Below, piece by piece: positions 32,504 to 41,827 of a stretch of 64,000 bases of DNA. Under the pieces are notes generated by a model. That model saw nothing but the letters and a program-made list of their open reading frames with translations, made no database searches and was not told the DNA's origin. Each line of letters begins with the position of its first letter. Position 1 is the stretch's first letter. The DNA is from Candidatus Aminicenantes bacterium UBA6228 (lineage in GTDB: Bacteria > Acidobacteriota > Aminicenantia > Aminicenantales > Saccharicenantaceae), in contig DJWO01000011.1 in NCBI GenBank assembly GCA_002441005.1, positions 15,483-79,482 on the forward strand, written 5' to 3'. Both the position numbers and the translations under genes were made by a program.

Positions 32504-35178
32504 CACACACCTCCAAACTTTTTAAAGAACCAGCCCTTTACCTGATGGGTCAGGACTGAGTAAGCCAGAAGAAAGCCAGCAATCCACAGCCAGTAGCTGG
32601 CCGGTAGTGGAACCAGGCCGAGTGCCGGGGCCAGGCCGGAATAGGGAAGCCAGGCTCCAAAAAGCATAATGGCCAGAGTGGTCAGCAGCAACTGGGAGGA
32701 AGGTCGGCTTTGAATGAAAGGTATTTTCCTTGTCCGGATGATGTGGACAACCAGAGTCTGGGTCAAAAGTGATTCCACAAACCAGCCGGTCTGGAAAAGT
32801 TTGACCAGAAATTCCTTCTGGCTGGTGGAGACCGCCGGATCGAGAAAACCACGGCAATTAAACACAAACCACATCAAGCCGAAAGTGGCATAATCAAAAA
32901 TTGAGCTGACCGGACCAAGAGAGAGCATGAACTTTTTGATCTGGCCGATATCCCATTTTCGCGGGGCAGCCATCTGCTCTTCATCTACCCGGTCGCTGGG
33001 GATGCCGGTCTGGGAAAAATCATAGAGAAGATTATTGGTCAGAATCTGGATTGGTCTCATAGGGAGGAAGGGCAATAGATAGCTGGCTCCAACCACACTG
33101 AGCATATTGCCGAAATTCGAACTGGCCGCCATGCGGATATATTTAATGATATTGGCGAAAACCCGGCGGCCCTCCATAATCCCTTCTTCCAGAACCAGCA
33201 GGCTTTTAACTAAAAGAATAATATCAGCCGATTCCTTGGCTACATCCACGGCCGAATCAACCGAAATGCCGACATCAGCCGCCCGCAGAGCTGGAGCATC
33301 ATTAATGCCATCACCCAGAAAGCCGACTACCTGGCCACCTTTCCGCAGAGCTTCGACAATCTCTTCTTTCTGGGAAGGAGATAGTTTGACAAAGACATTG
33401 TTGGTGTCCACCACCTTTGAAAAATCTTCCGGTGGCAGATTGGCTAAATCACTACCGGTAACGAGGCTGGCAATTTCAATGCCTACTTCATGGCAAATCT
33501 TTTCAGTGACCAGCCCGTTATCACCGGTCAGGACTTTAACCTTTACTCCGGCCTTTTTAAGCAGGCTGATGGCTTCGGAGGCCTGACTTTTGGGCGGATC
33601 AAAGAAGGCAATGTAACCAAGAAGTATTAGCTGATTCTCATCCTGAGCGGTAAAAACCGTTTTGGTCTTAGGAAATTCCCGGTAAGCAATGCCCAGAACG
33701 CGGAAACCTTCACGGTTAAGCCTCTCCACTTCTTCAAACAGGTCTGTTCTGATCATCTCAATTAAAGGGTAAACTTCATCGCCAATCTGATAGCCGCTGC
33801 AACAGGAATATATTTCTTCGACTGCTCCCTTGCAGATCAGGACATGATTGTCTTCATAATCAACCACTACTGACATCCGGCGGCGCTCAAAATCAAAAGG
33901 AAGCTCATCGACCAGGCGGCAATTTTCGCCAACTTCGAGCTCTTCATGTTCAAGGATAGCCCGGTCAATGAGGTTTTTAAGACCGGTCTCAAAATAGCTG
34001 TTAAGATAAGCATAATTCATTACATCTTCACTGGTATTCCCCAGGATATCCACGTGCTTTTCCAGCACCACCCGGTCCTGGGTTAAAGTGCCGGTTTTAT
34101 CTGTGCAGAGAACATTCATCGCCCCAAAATTCTGAATGGCCGGCAGTTGCTTGACTATGACCTTTTTCTTAGCCATGGACAGCGCCCCTTTGGCCAGGTT
34201 AACAGTCATAATCATCGGTAGCATTTCAGGCGTTAGCCCAACAGCAACTGACACAGCAAAGAGGAGTGCTTCCAGCCAGTTGCCCTTGGACAGGCCGACA
34301 ATCATAAAAACGGCAAAAACCATGATCAGCATGAACCTGATCATGAGGAAGGTAAAGCCACTCACTCCCCGGTCAAAGCTGGTCAGCGGAGGTTCTTCAG
34401 CCAGTTTTTCAGATATAGCGCCATAAAGTGTCTGGCGGCCGGTATTTATGACCACACCTCTGGCTGTGCCGCTGGTGACGAAAGTCCCAAGAAAACAGGC
34501 ATTGTTGAGTTCCAGGGCGGATTTAACCGGAGAAGCCGGTGCCGTTGCGGTTTTTTCCACCGGCATCGACTCGCCGGTCAGAGCTGATTCACTGACAAAA
34601 AAGTCTTTGGCCGCCACCAGCCTGACATCAGCCGGAATAATTGATCCGGCCTGAAGAATGACCAGATCGCCTGGCACCACCTCCGAAATCTTGATTTCAG
34701 TTTCAACTCCATTCCTTAAAACCAGAGTTCTCGACTGAACCCGTTTACCGAGGGCTTCGACAGCCTGAAATGATCTATGATCAAGGACATAGGAGAGGCC
34801 GATGCTCAGCAAGACCATCAGGCTGACCACCAGGGTTGATTTAGATTCGCCGATAATGGCTGAGATAATGGCAATAGCCAGCAGTTGAATGACTAACGGG
34901 CTTTTCAGGCGGCGGCCGATGTCTGCCCAGAAATTCAGTTTCTTCTTGCTGCTGAGCTCATTCGGTCCGAACTCATTGAGCCGGTCGTCAGTTTGTTCGG
35001 TGGTCAGGCCCTGGAGGGAAGCCTGGAGCTGGCCCAGAGCATCGGTCAGAGGCTGAGAGCAGAGCTCAATCAGCCGGTGCTCATACTGGCTAAAATCCCG
35101 GATTAGCTCGGCTCTTTTCTGTGGTTCAGCCTTGTCGTTGGTGAGACGTGACCAGATCCCTTTTTTCTTCGGCGGCAT
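32503..35178 (-). CDS. mgtA: Magnesium-translocating P-type ATPase
   Basis: An 891-aa P-type ATPase of the MgtA/MgtB (type IIIB) group, which imports Mg2+ at low external magnesium. Phosphorylation Asp360 lies in CTDKTGTLT; TGES at 201-204 (actuator), LTPEMLP in M4, and GDGINDAPAL in the hinge. The segment after DKTGTLT (VLEKHVDILGNTSEDVMNYA) is characteristic of Mg2+ pumps. Ten TM segments are expected. GGAGG lies 8 bases before the ATG. A leader of about 350 nt with strong structure precedes it, and the EIIA gene follows with a one-base overlap. Confidence 0.96.
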   Translation of the reverse strand: MPPKKKGIWSRLTNDKAEPQKRAELIRDFSQYEHRLIELCSQPLTDALGQLQASLQGLTTEQTDDRLNEFGPNELSSKKKLNFWADIGRRLKSPLVIQLLAIAIISAIIGESKSTLVVSLMVLLSIGLSYVLDHRSFQAVEALGKRVQSRTLVLRNGVETEIKISEVVPGDLVILQAGSIIPADVRLVAAKDFFVSESALTGESMPVEKTATAPASPVKSALELNNACFLGTFVTSGTARGVVINTGRQTLYGAISEKLAEEPPLTSFDRGVSGFTFLMIRFMLIMVFAVFMIVGLSKGNWLEALLFAVSVAVGLTPEMLPMIMTVNLAKGALSMAKKKVIVKQLPAIQNFGAMNVLCTDKTGTLTQDRVVLEKHVDILGNTSEDVMNYAYLNSYFETGLKNLIDRAILEHEELEVGENCRLVDELPFDFERRRMSVVVDYEDNHVLICKGAVEEIYSCCSGYQIGDEVYPLIEMIRTDLFEEVERLNREGFRVLGIAYREFPKTKTVFTAQDENQLILLGYIAFFDPPKSQASEAISLLKKAGVKVKVLTGDNGLVTEKICHEVGIEIASLVTGSDLANLPPEDFSKVVDTNNVFVKLSPSQKEEIVEALRKGGQVVGFLGDGINDAPALRAADVGISVDSAVDVAKESADIILLVKSLLVLEEGIMEGRRVFANIIKYIRMAASSNFGNMLSVVGASYLLPFLPMRPIQILTNNLLYDFSQTGIPSDRVDEEQMAAPRKWDIGQIKKFMLSLGPVSSIFDYATFGLMWFVFNCRGFLDPAVSTSQKEFLVKLFQTGWFVESLLTQTLVVHIIRTRKIPFIQSRPSSQLLLTTLAIMLFGAWLPYSGLAPALGLVPLPASYWLWIAGFLLAYSVLTHQVKGWFFKKFGGV

Positions 35179-35313
35179 CAGTCTGACCTCCAGGCCAGGA
35201 TAGAAGATAGGATTGGTTTTGCCTGTCTAAAAACTGACGACGGTTTTGAGGGAGTAGAACTGTTCTTTAAGCCTGGTTGAGGGGAAAGATGGATTGTTTT
35301 TATGGTCAAAACT

Positions 35314-35356
35314 CACCTCCGCCAGCCGGATCCGCCTGGCACTCAGGCCGGAGGTG
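35314..35356 (-). promoter_or_regulatory. Structured element in the mgtA leader
   Basis: CACCTCCG (35314-35321) pairs with CGGAGGTG (35349-35356); inside are a GCCTG/CAGGC hairpin (35334-35348) and a CGGATCCG palindrome (35327-35334), which are alternatives. The minus-strand RNA continues GAGTTTT. A candidate attenuator or metal-sensing RNA; it lacks the conserved M-box elements. Confidence 0.45.
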
Positions 35357-35362
35357 AATCGT

Positions 35363-35473
35363 CTAAGGTCGCAATCTCAGAACCAGATGACAATTAGCCT
35401 TCCGGCCAGCACCAATCAACCGGTAATAAAAAGCTGCCCGGCTGCTACTTGGGCTTCCGTCACTATCAGTCAT
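35363..35473 (-). CDS. Possible 36-aa upstream ORF in the mgtA leader
   Basis: ATG at 35473 with AGAGG 10 bases upstream; product MTDSDGSPSSSRAAFYY..., ending LVLRLRP. It lies between the promoter and the structured element. Leader peptides control mgtA in Salmonella (mgtL), but this one has no sequence likeness, so it is only a candidate. Confidence 0.25.
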   Translation of the reverse strand: MTDSDGSPSSSRAAFYYRLIGAGRKANCHLVLRLRP

Positions 35474-35533
35474 GTCATTTAGCCTCTTCAGTTGTTTCGC
35501 TCTTCAAAAATCAAGTCTATTTTTAGACTTAAA

Positions 35534-35560
35534 GTTATACTTATAACAGGTGGGTGTCAA
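35534..35560 (-). promoter_or_regulatory. mgtA promoter with 14-bp palindrome
   Basis: Minus strand TTGACA (35560-35555); the best -10 candidates are TATAAC (15-base spacer) or TAACTT (17-base spacer). The perfect palindrome GTTATA-CT-TATAAC (35534-35547) covers this site and could be an operator. A second stem, AAGTCTA/TAGACTT (35513-35530), lies at the expected 5' end of the transcript. Confidence 0.5.
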
Positions 35561-35707
35561 GGTAAAAGCTGGAATAAAAAATAAAATTTTTTAAGGCTAA
35601 TCTAAAACAAAATAATAAGTTGACGGACGGCGGCTTAAATTGTTATTCTACAGATGAAAACAGTGTTTCTTATTTATAAGGATTTTATCTGCCAAGGGGA
35701 GAAAAAA

Positions 35708-38700
35708 ATGAGCCAGAGAATCAATAAGTCTAAAAGACAGGCCTCAGGCCTGGTCAGGCTGGCGGCGATTATGTTAATTGCCACCTGTTTTCTTCTGATG
35801 GGTAGTTTCCAGACAGAAACCGGTCTGACGGCTGGTCAGGCGAGCCGCGACCGGCAGGGGATGGCCGCTCTGGACAGGCCCATGTCTTTTAAGGCCACAG
35901 AAAGCTGGCCGCTCTATTTTATTCCTAACCAGGGTCAGCTTGATAGCCGGGTAAATTATTATCTGGCCGGGAAAGAAAAAAATATTTATTTCACCCCCGG
36001 TGGATTGACTATTTCACTTTTCCAATTTGATCCGGCCGGTAAAGAGCTAACAGGCCGCCTTCAGGCCAAACGCCAGACGGTCAGGCTTGATTTTCTGGGG
36101 ACGAATGGCTCAAGCCAGCCAGCCGGTCTATCCGCTGACTCCGCTCCAGTTGTTTCCTTTTTTAAAGGAAAGCCAGAAGACTGGAAAACAGGGCTTAGAG
36201 CTTGCTCAGAGGTCAAATACCCGGCGGTCTGGCCTGGAGTTGACCTGACTTTCAGAACAGAAGACAACCATTTAAAATCAGAATTTATTCTTGATCCTGG
36301 AACGCCAGTTTCTAACCTCAAGCTGGAGTATTCCGGAGCTAATGATATTAGACTCAATAAAGACGGGGAGCTTGAAATCACAACCGAAGCTGGAAGCTTT
36401 CTTGACCGGCGGCCGGTGGCCTATCAGCTAAAAAATGGACAAAAGATTGAGGTCTCAATTAATTACCTGATTTATGATAGAAAGACCGATGCGTCCGGCC
36501 TGGTGTCAATAATCTACGGCTTTAAGGCTGGAAATTATGACCCGGCCCTGCCTCTGGTCATTGACCCGGCCATTTTTATCCACAGCGGCTATCTGGGCGG
36601 CTCGTCGAATGACCGGGCTCTGGCGGTTGCTGGCGACAGCCTCGGCAATGTTTATTTAACTGGCTGGACGGCTTCTTTTGATTTTCCAGTGGTGGTCGGA
36701 CCGGAAACGGTTTTTAACGGGCCATCCCTCGGAACAGATGCTTTTGTCGCTAAGGTCAACGCCTCGGGAAATCTGATTTACTGTGGTTACCTGGGGGGAA
36801 GTTTTAATGAAAGCGGAACGGGCCTGGCGGTTGATAGCTCTGGTTGTGCCTATATCTGTGGTTTTACTTATTCCACAGATTTCCCGGTCATAGTTGGCCC
36901 TGATACCAGCTACAACGGCAATATTACTCAGTTTAGCGACGCCTTTATTACTAAATTGAATGCTGAGGGAAACGGCCTCGTTTATAGCGGCTATCTGGGC
37001 GGGACGGCGACTGATCTGGCCTGTGCGGTGGCCATAGATGCTTCTGGCCGGGCCTGTCTTACCGGAACGACTGAAAGCAGTGATTTTCCGGTAGCCGTCG
37101 GTCCGGATCAAAGCTTCAATGGTGGTAAGGATGTCTTTGTAACCAGGGTCAATGCCGCAGGCAATGCTCTGGAGTTCAGTGGTTTTCTCGGCGGCAATCA
37201 GGATGATAACGGTAGCTGGCTGGCTTTAGATGCTAATGGCAATATTTATGTTACCGGTTATACTGTCTCCACTCCTGGCCAGCAGTTTCCGGTCAGAACC
37301 GGACCAAAACTTACTCATTCAGGTGGGCTGGATGCTTTTATTGCCAAGGTTAACTCTTCAGGTTCATCCTTAGTTTATTGCGGTTATATTGGAGGCACCT
37401 CGGATGATTATGGGACTGGCGTGGCCGTGGATAGTGCTGGCTGTGCTTATGTAGCCGGGAGTACCTCATCTTCCAATGGCTTTCCGGTGATAGTCGGGCC
37501 TGACTCTACTTATAATGGCAATGGAGATGCTTATATAACTAAAGTTAAAGCTGATGGCTCGACTCTGGAATACAGTGGATTTCTGGGAGGGATGGCCGGG
37601 GATTACGGCCTGTCAGTTGCTGTCAATCAGACTGGCGAAGCGGTGGTAGCCGGAGCGACAGATTCAAGTGACTACCCGCTGGCCGGGACTAACTACTCGG
37701 CCTATGCGGGTAGCCGGGAGGCTTTTCTAACTGTTATTGGAGCCAGCGGTTCGGCCATTCACTACTCGACCTATCTTGGAGGCAGTGGAAACGAAGAGGC
37801 CAACGGAATAGCCATTGATGCCTATGGATTTGGTTGCCTGGCAGGTTTCACCACCTCCACCAATTTCCCGGTTCTGGGTGGTCCTTTCACCACCCCGGGC
37901 GGAGGTAGCGGCTACCTCACTGAAGATGCTTTTATCAGCCGGATAAAACTTCCGCCGGTCAGACCGGTTAATTTAAGGAGTACCTCTGTTACTCAGACCC
38001 AGGCCAGTCTCGCCTGGGATGACCTGTCTTTAATTGAAGATGGTTTTATTGTGGAACGAAAAACAGGTGCGGCCGGCAGCTGGGGACAGGTGGCCAGTCT
38101 CGGAGCCGGGGTAACCACCTATACCAATAGCGGACTTAATGAAGCTACAAGTTATTATTACCGGGTAAAAGCTTATAACAATGCCGGTGACTCAGCTTAT
38201 TCCAATGAACTCAATGTGCTGACCAGGCCAGCTGCTCCAGCTAATCTAACGGCTGAGGCTATTAACGAAAGGGAAGTTAATCTGAGCTGGCAGGATAAAT
38301 CAAGCGGGGAAGAAGGATTCAGAGTGGAGAGAAAAAGCGGGAGCGGTAGCTGGGGCACTTTAACCACTCTGGCCGCCAATGTTACCAGTTACTCTGATAC
38401 GGCGGTGGTTGAGACGACCACCTATACTTACCGGGTATTGGCCTTTAATGCCAGCGGAGATTCAGCTTCTTCCAATGAAGCTTCTGTCACCACTCCAGCT
38501 CTGACCGCGCCGACGGCACCAACCGGTCTCCAGGCTGCAGCCACTTCTTATTCTCAGGTCAGATTAACCTGGACGGATAATTCTTATAACGAGGAAGGAT
38601 TTAAAATAGAAAGGAAAGAGGGAAGCGGCGGTGCCTATCAGTCCATCGGGACGGCCGGCGAGGGGCAGACCACTTATGACGATAGCGGGCTCTCAGCCCT

Positions 38701-39490
38701 GACCACTTATTATTACCGGGTTAAGGCTTTCAACTCGGCCGGAGATTCTGCTTATTCTAATGAGGCTTCAGTCACCACTCCGGAGAACAAGCCCAAAATC
38801 AGATTGCCAATCGGCGAATTAGTTTTCAATCAGATAAATGTCTGTGAACATCAGGATTTGGCTGTGACCATTTACAATGACGGTGGAGCCGATCTCATCA
38901 TCAACAGTGTTACCAGAAGCTCCGGTTCAACCGATTTCGCTCATCTCAGCCCGGCTTTGCCTTTAACTATCTCTCCTTTTAGCTCGAAACAACTGACCAT
39001 CAGATTCTCGCCCCTCAATACCGGAGCTGAAAGCGCTACTTTCACTATTAGCTCGAATGACCCGGACAACCCGGCTGCGGCCTTTAATGCCTCTGGTATC
39101 GGCTTTATTCCGGTCATCACCATTGATTTGCAGGTTGAGAGGCGGACAGAATCGGCCTGGATTATCAGGCGGGACTATGGAAGGATAACTGTGGTGGTCA
39201 GCAAGGCGGCTCCTTACAATGTGGCTAAATACAAACTCTGGCGCAAAATGACCGGTGGGAGTTATGAGTTGAGAAAAGAGTTCACTGAAGGCGAATTGAG
39301 CTATGACCATCTGGTTTATTTGGATACCTATCTGGATAAAGGGAAAAATTATACTTACCGGTTTGAAGCCTTAGACTGCACTGGCCGGGTGATCGGCAGT
39401 TCGGCTGAAGCCGGGACCGGACCGGTTTTAGAACCCCTCAAGTCCTCACCGCGGACACAAGGTAAAAAAGCGGAGCAGGTCAGACGTTAA
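35708..39490 (+). CDS. Secreted SBBP-repeat and fibronectin type III protein
   Basis: A 1260-aa exported protein. Order: signal peptide (about 14-40); the domain that precedes SBBP repeats (about 60-300, PLYFIPNQGQLDSRVNYYLA); about eight SBBP beta-propeller repeats to about 760 (YLGGSSNDRALAVAGDSLGN type, each with Y-L-G-G and V-D-x-x-G); three fibronectin type III domains (about 768-1040, TSYYYRVKAYNNAGDSAYSN type); an ASH/HYDIN-like beta domain (NVCEHQDLAVTIYNDGGADL, FTISSNDPDNP); and a last beta domain. GGGGAG 7 bases upstream supports the ATG at 35708 over the ATG at 35654. Probably surface adhesion or polymer binding. The metzincin-TPR gene follows closely. Confidence 0.92.
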   Translation: MSQRINKSKRQASGLVRLAAIMLIATCFLLMGSFQTETGLTAGQASRDRQGMAALDRPMSFKATESWPLYFIPNQGQLDSRVNYYLAGKEKNIYFTPGGLTISLFQFDPAGKELTGRLQAKRQTVRLDFLGTNGSSQPAGLSADSAPVVSFFKGKPEDWKTGLRACSEVKYPAVWPGVDLTFRTEDNHLKSEFILDPGTPVSNLKLEYSGANDIRLNKDGELEITTEAGSFLDRRPVAYQLKNGQKIEVSINYLIYDRKTDASGLVSIIYGFKAGNYDPALPLVIDPAIFIHSGYLGGSSNDRALAVAGDSLGNVYLTGWTASFDFPVVVGPETVFNGPSLGTDAFVAKVNASGNLIYCGYLGGSFNESGTGLAVDSSGCAYICGFTYSTDFPVIVGPDTSYNGNITQFSDAFITKLNAEGNGLVYSGYLGGTATDLACAVAIDASGRACLTGTTESSDFPVAVGPDQSFNGGKDVFVTRVNAAGNALEFSGFLGGNQDDNGSWLALDANGNIYVTGYTVSTPGQQFPVRTGPKLTHSGGLDAFIAKVNSSGSSLVYCGYIGGTSDDYGTGVAVDSAGCAYVAGSTSSSNGFPVIVGPDSTYNGNGDAYITKVKADGSTLEYSGFLGGMAGDYGLSVAVNQTGEAVVAGATDSSDYPLAGTNYSAYAGSREAFLTVIGASGSAIHYSTYLGGSGNEEANGIAIDAYGFGCLAGFTTSTNFPVLGGPFTTPGGGSGYLTEDAFISRIKLPPVRPVNLRSTSVTQTQASLAWDDLSLIEDGFIVERKTGAAGSWGQVASLGAGVTTYTNSGLNEATSYYYRVKAYNNAGDSAYSNELNVLTRPAAPANLTAEAINEREVNLSWQDKSSGEEGFRVERKSGSGSWGTLTTLAANVTSYSDTAVVETTTYTYRVLAFNASGDSASSNEASVTTPALTAPTAPTGLQAAATSYSQVRLTWTDNSYNEEGFKIERKEGSGGAYQSIGTAGEGQTTYDDSGLSALTTYYYRVKAFNSAGDSAYSNEASVTTPENKPKIRLPIGELVFNQINVCEHQDLAVTIYNDGGADLIINSVTRSSGSTDFAHLSPALPLTISPFSSKQLTIRFSPLNTGAESATFTISSNDPDNPAAAFNASGIGFIPVITIDLQVERRTESAWIIRRDYGRITVVVSKAAPYNVAKYKLWRKMTGGSYELRKEFTEGELSYDHLVYLDTYLDKGKNYTYRFEALDCTGRVIGSSAEAGTGPVLEPLKSSPRTQGKKAEQVRR

Positions 39491-39528
39491 CCCTGACCTG
39501 TTCAGTCAGATGGAAGTTGAGGACCGAA

Positions 39529-41625
39529 TTGCAGGTGTTTAGAGTTGCTGAGGCCAGTTCCGGTGGCCTGGCTAAGCTAAGAAGAAGGGTAAGAGACATC
39601 CTGGCTGGCAGTTTAGGCCTTTTAATGCTGGCTGCCGGCCCTGAAGCTTTGGCAGCTAAAAGCCAGGGCTTTTCCCAGCCGAATCTGAGCCGGAATGATT
39701 CTCGCCAGACGCGTGAGATCAAAGTCCAGTTACTGGCTGATAGCTATCTATTTCGGCTCCCTGGAGCTACCGGCCAGGTAGAATCTGCTTTAAGGGAAGT
39801 AGCAGCTGAATTCAAACGTCTTTTCGGTCTGACTTTTGTTCCCGGCGGCTGGGCTACCTGGGAGTCAGATCAAGGTAGCCGAAACGTTCAGGAACTGGCA
39901 GAAAAATTCAGAACTGCCATCAAAGGCAGGGGAGCTGATCTGGTTCTGGCCGTAACCGCCCGTTCTGATCTCCAATCAGAATATTCAGGGCTGGCTCTGT
40001 TTAAAGCTTCGACGATTATTATTGTTTATACTCCTGACCAGGCCGGTCTCAAAAAACTCATCAAACATGAACTCGGACATGTCTTTGGAGCTGTTCATGT
40101 TCCGGACCAGGGATCAGTCATGAGTTGTTCTGGTGAAGGTCATAATTTTGATGTTGCTAACGAGAACATAATCAGACTCGGCTGTCAACGGAGCTTCGAG
40201 CCTGTTGTTTTTCCTTTTTCGCCTGAGATTCAGGGCAGAATTGAAGGCAGCTACCTTAAGATCCGGGAAAATATCACCCAGCTTAAGGAAATAACATTGC
40301 TCTTTTCTGCCTCAGGCTCTGGCCCGCCAGGCCAGGAAACTAAATGCCTGAGTGATGTCTTTTTGATGTTAGCTCAACTCGAATTGGAAAAAAATAATTA
40401 TGACCGGGCGTCTGATTTTTGTGGCGAAGCCCTGCTCCTTAATCCGGGTGACCTGGAAACCATGAATCTTCAAGCCATCTCTTTCAGGCAGGCAGGGCGG
40501 ACTCAGGAGGCGGTTAACCTTTATAGAATAATTCTTGAGATTAAGCCCGATTTTTCTGAGGCCTTATATAACCTGGGCGTGGCTCTGAGCGAGCTAAACC
40601 GGCTGGCTGAGGCTGAAAAAGCTTACTTGAAGGTTATAAAACTTAATCCCCGGTTGGCTCCAGCCTATCATAATCTTGGTGATGTCTATTTCAAGCAGGG
40701 CCGGCTGGATGAAGCCGAGCAACAATTTTTAAAGGCTATTGAGCTCTGGCCGTCTTATGCTTCAGCCTATTCAAATCTGGGAGAAATTTACTGGCGGAGA
40801 AAAGACAGGATTAAAGCCAGGGAATATGCTGAAAAGGCACTATCCCTTCAGCCGGAGTCAACTCAGGCCAGGAACCTTCTGGGCAATCTCCTGCGCGACA
40901 GCGGAAAACCAGCTGAGGCTTTAAATGAATATCAAAAAATACTGACCAAGGAGCCTGAATCAGCCCGGGCCTATTATAACCTGGGGGTGAGCCTGACTGA
41001 CCTCGGTCAGTGGTCAGAAGCCAGACAAGCCTTTGAGCAGGCGATAAAGATTGAGGCTAAGATGGCTGAAGCCTACGGCGGGCTCGGACTTTGTTATTTA
41101 CAGCAGGGTGATCTGGAGCAGGCCATCAAATTCTTATTAACAGCCAGACAACTTGGTTTTAAAGATCCGGCTCTGAGCCTTAATCTCAGCTATGCTTATC
41201 TCAATATAAAGGACTGGCCAAAAGCTGAGGAGGAAGCCTGGCGGGCTATAGCCGAGCAGCCAGATCTGGCTCTGGGCTACAACAACCTGGGTCTGGCTCT
41301 GGCTCAACAGAACAAACTGGATGAAGCCAGAATAAGGCTTGAAGAAGCCTTGAAAATTGACCCTCAAGACCGGGGGACGGTTATTAATCTGGCGATGGTA
41401 GAGTTCTCCCTTAAAAATGAAGAACGGGCCCTCGAACTTTTCTTGAAAGCTCTGGTTTTGAATCCCGAGGACAGCCAGAATGGATTAATTTATAACAATA
41501 TTGCCGTGATTTATTTCCATCGGGAGAAGTATGAGTTAAGCTGGGAATTTGCTCAAAAAGCCCTCCAGGCTGGTTTTAAGGTTGATAATAACCTGCTTCA
41601 GGCTCTGATAAAAAAATTAAAATGA
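39529..41625 (+). CDS. Secreted metzincin metalloprotease fused to TPR repeats
   Basis: A 698-aa protein. After a signal peptide (about 20-45) comes a protease domain of about 200 residues with the complete metzincin zinc motif HELGHVFGAVH (180-190) and a nearby Met-turn-like SVMSC (Met198), as in archaemetzincin-type peptidases. From about 270 to the end there are about ten divergent TPRs (EALYNLGVALSELNRLAEAE, AYHNLGDVYFKQGRLDEAEQ). GAGG lies 6 bases before the TTG at 39529, which I take as start; no ATG is available. It follows the SBBP/FN3 gene after 38 bases and may be co-transcribed. Substrate unknown. Confidence 0.9.
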   Translation: MQVFRVAEASSGGLAKLRRRVRDILAGSLGLLMLAAGPEALAAKSQGFSQPNLSRNDSRQTREIKVQLLADSYLFRLPGATGQVESALREVAAEFKRLFGLTFVPGGWATWESDQGSRNVQELAEKFRTAIKGRGADLVLAVTARSDLQSEYSGLALFKASTIIIVYTPDQAGLKKLIKHELGHVFGAVHVPDQGSVMSCSGEGHNFDVANENIIRLGCQRSFEPVVFPFSPEIQGRIEGSYLKIRENITQLKEITLLFSASGSGPPGQETKCLSDVFLMLAQLELEKNNYDRASDFCGEALLLNPGDLETMNLQAISFRQAGRTQEAVNLYRIILEIKPDFSEALYNLGVALSELNRLAEAEKAYLKVIKLNPRLAPAYHNLGDVYFKQGRLDEAEQQFLKAIELWPSYASAYSNLGEIYWRRKDRIKAREYAEKALSLQPESTQARNLLGNLLRDSGKPAEALNEYQKILTKEPESARAYYNLGVSLTDLGQWSEARQAFEQAIKIEAKMAEAYGGLGLCYLQQGDLEQAIKFLLTARQLGFKDPALSLNLSYAYLNIKDWPKAEEEAWRAIAEQPDLALGYNNLGLALAQQNKLDEARIRLEEALKIDPQDRGTVINLAMVEFSLKNEERALELFLKALVLNPEDSQNGLIYNNIAVIYFHREKYELSWEFAQKALQAGFKVDNNLLQALIKKLK

Positions 41626-41666
41626 AGCTAAAACCTGAACTCTAAAGCCCAGCCTATCAGGTTGCT

Positions 41667-41711
41667 CTGGTTGACTCGAATCCAGCGGAAAAGTTAACCA
41701 GAACTTTTTTT
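41667..41711 (+). terminator. Rho-independent terminator after the metzincin-TPR gene
   Basis: CTGGTTGAC (41667-41675) pairs with GTTAACCAG (41693-41701) including one G-T pair, and is followed by AACTTTTTTT. It separates this gene from the efflux operon. Confidence 0.6.
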
Positions 41712-41827
41712 GGAAGAAACAATCGGTTATAACGTCAAAACCAATGAACTATTTCTGTAAATTAATTGAAATGATCAAATAGGCTATTGAAAATAAAATA
41801 AATACAAAAAATATCAGGAGAGATTTG

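Noticed and set aside
35179..35560. M-box (ykoK) magnesium riboswitch before mgtA
   Set aside because: The conserved M-box core segments are not recognisable on the minus strand; only generic hairpins are seen.
41660..41702. tRNA-like sequence (TTGACTCGAATCC resembles a T-arm)
   Set aside because: No acceptor stem or anticodon arm fits; the segment folds as a terminator hairpin with a T-run.
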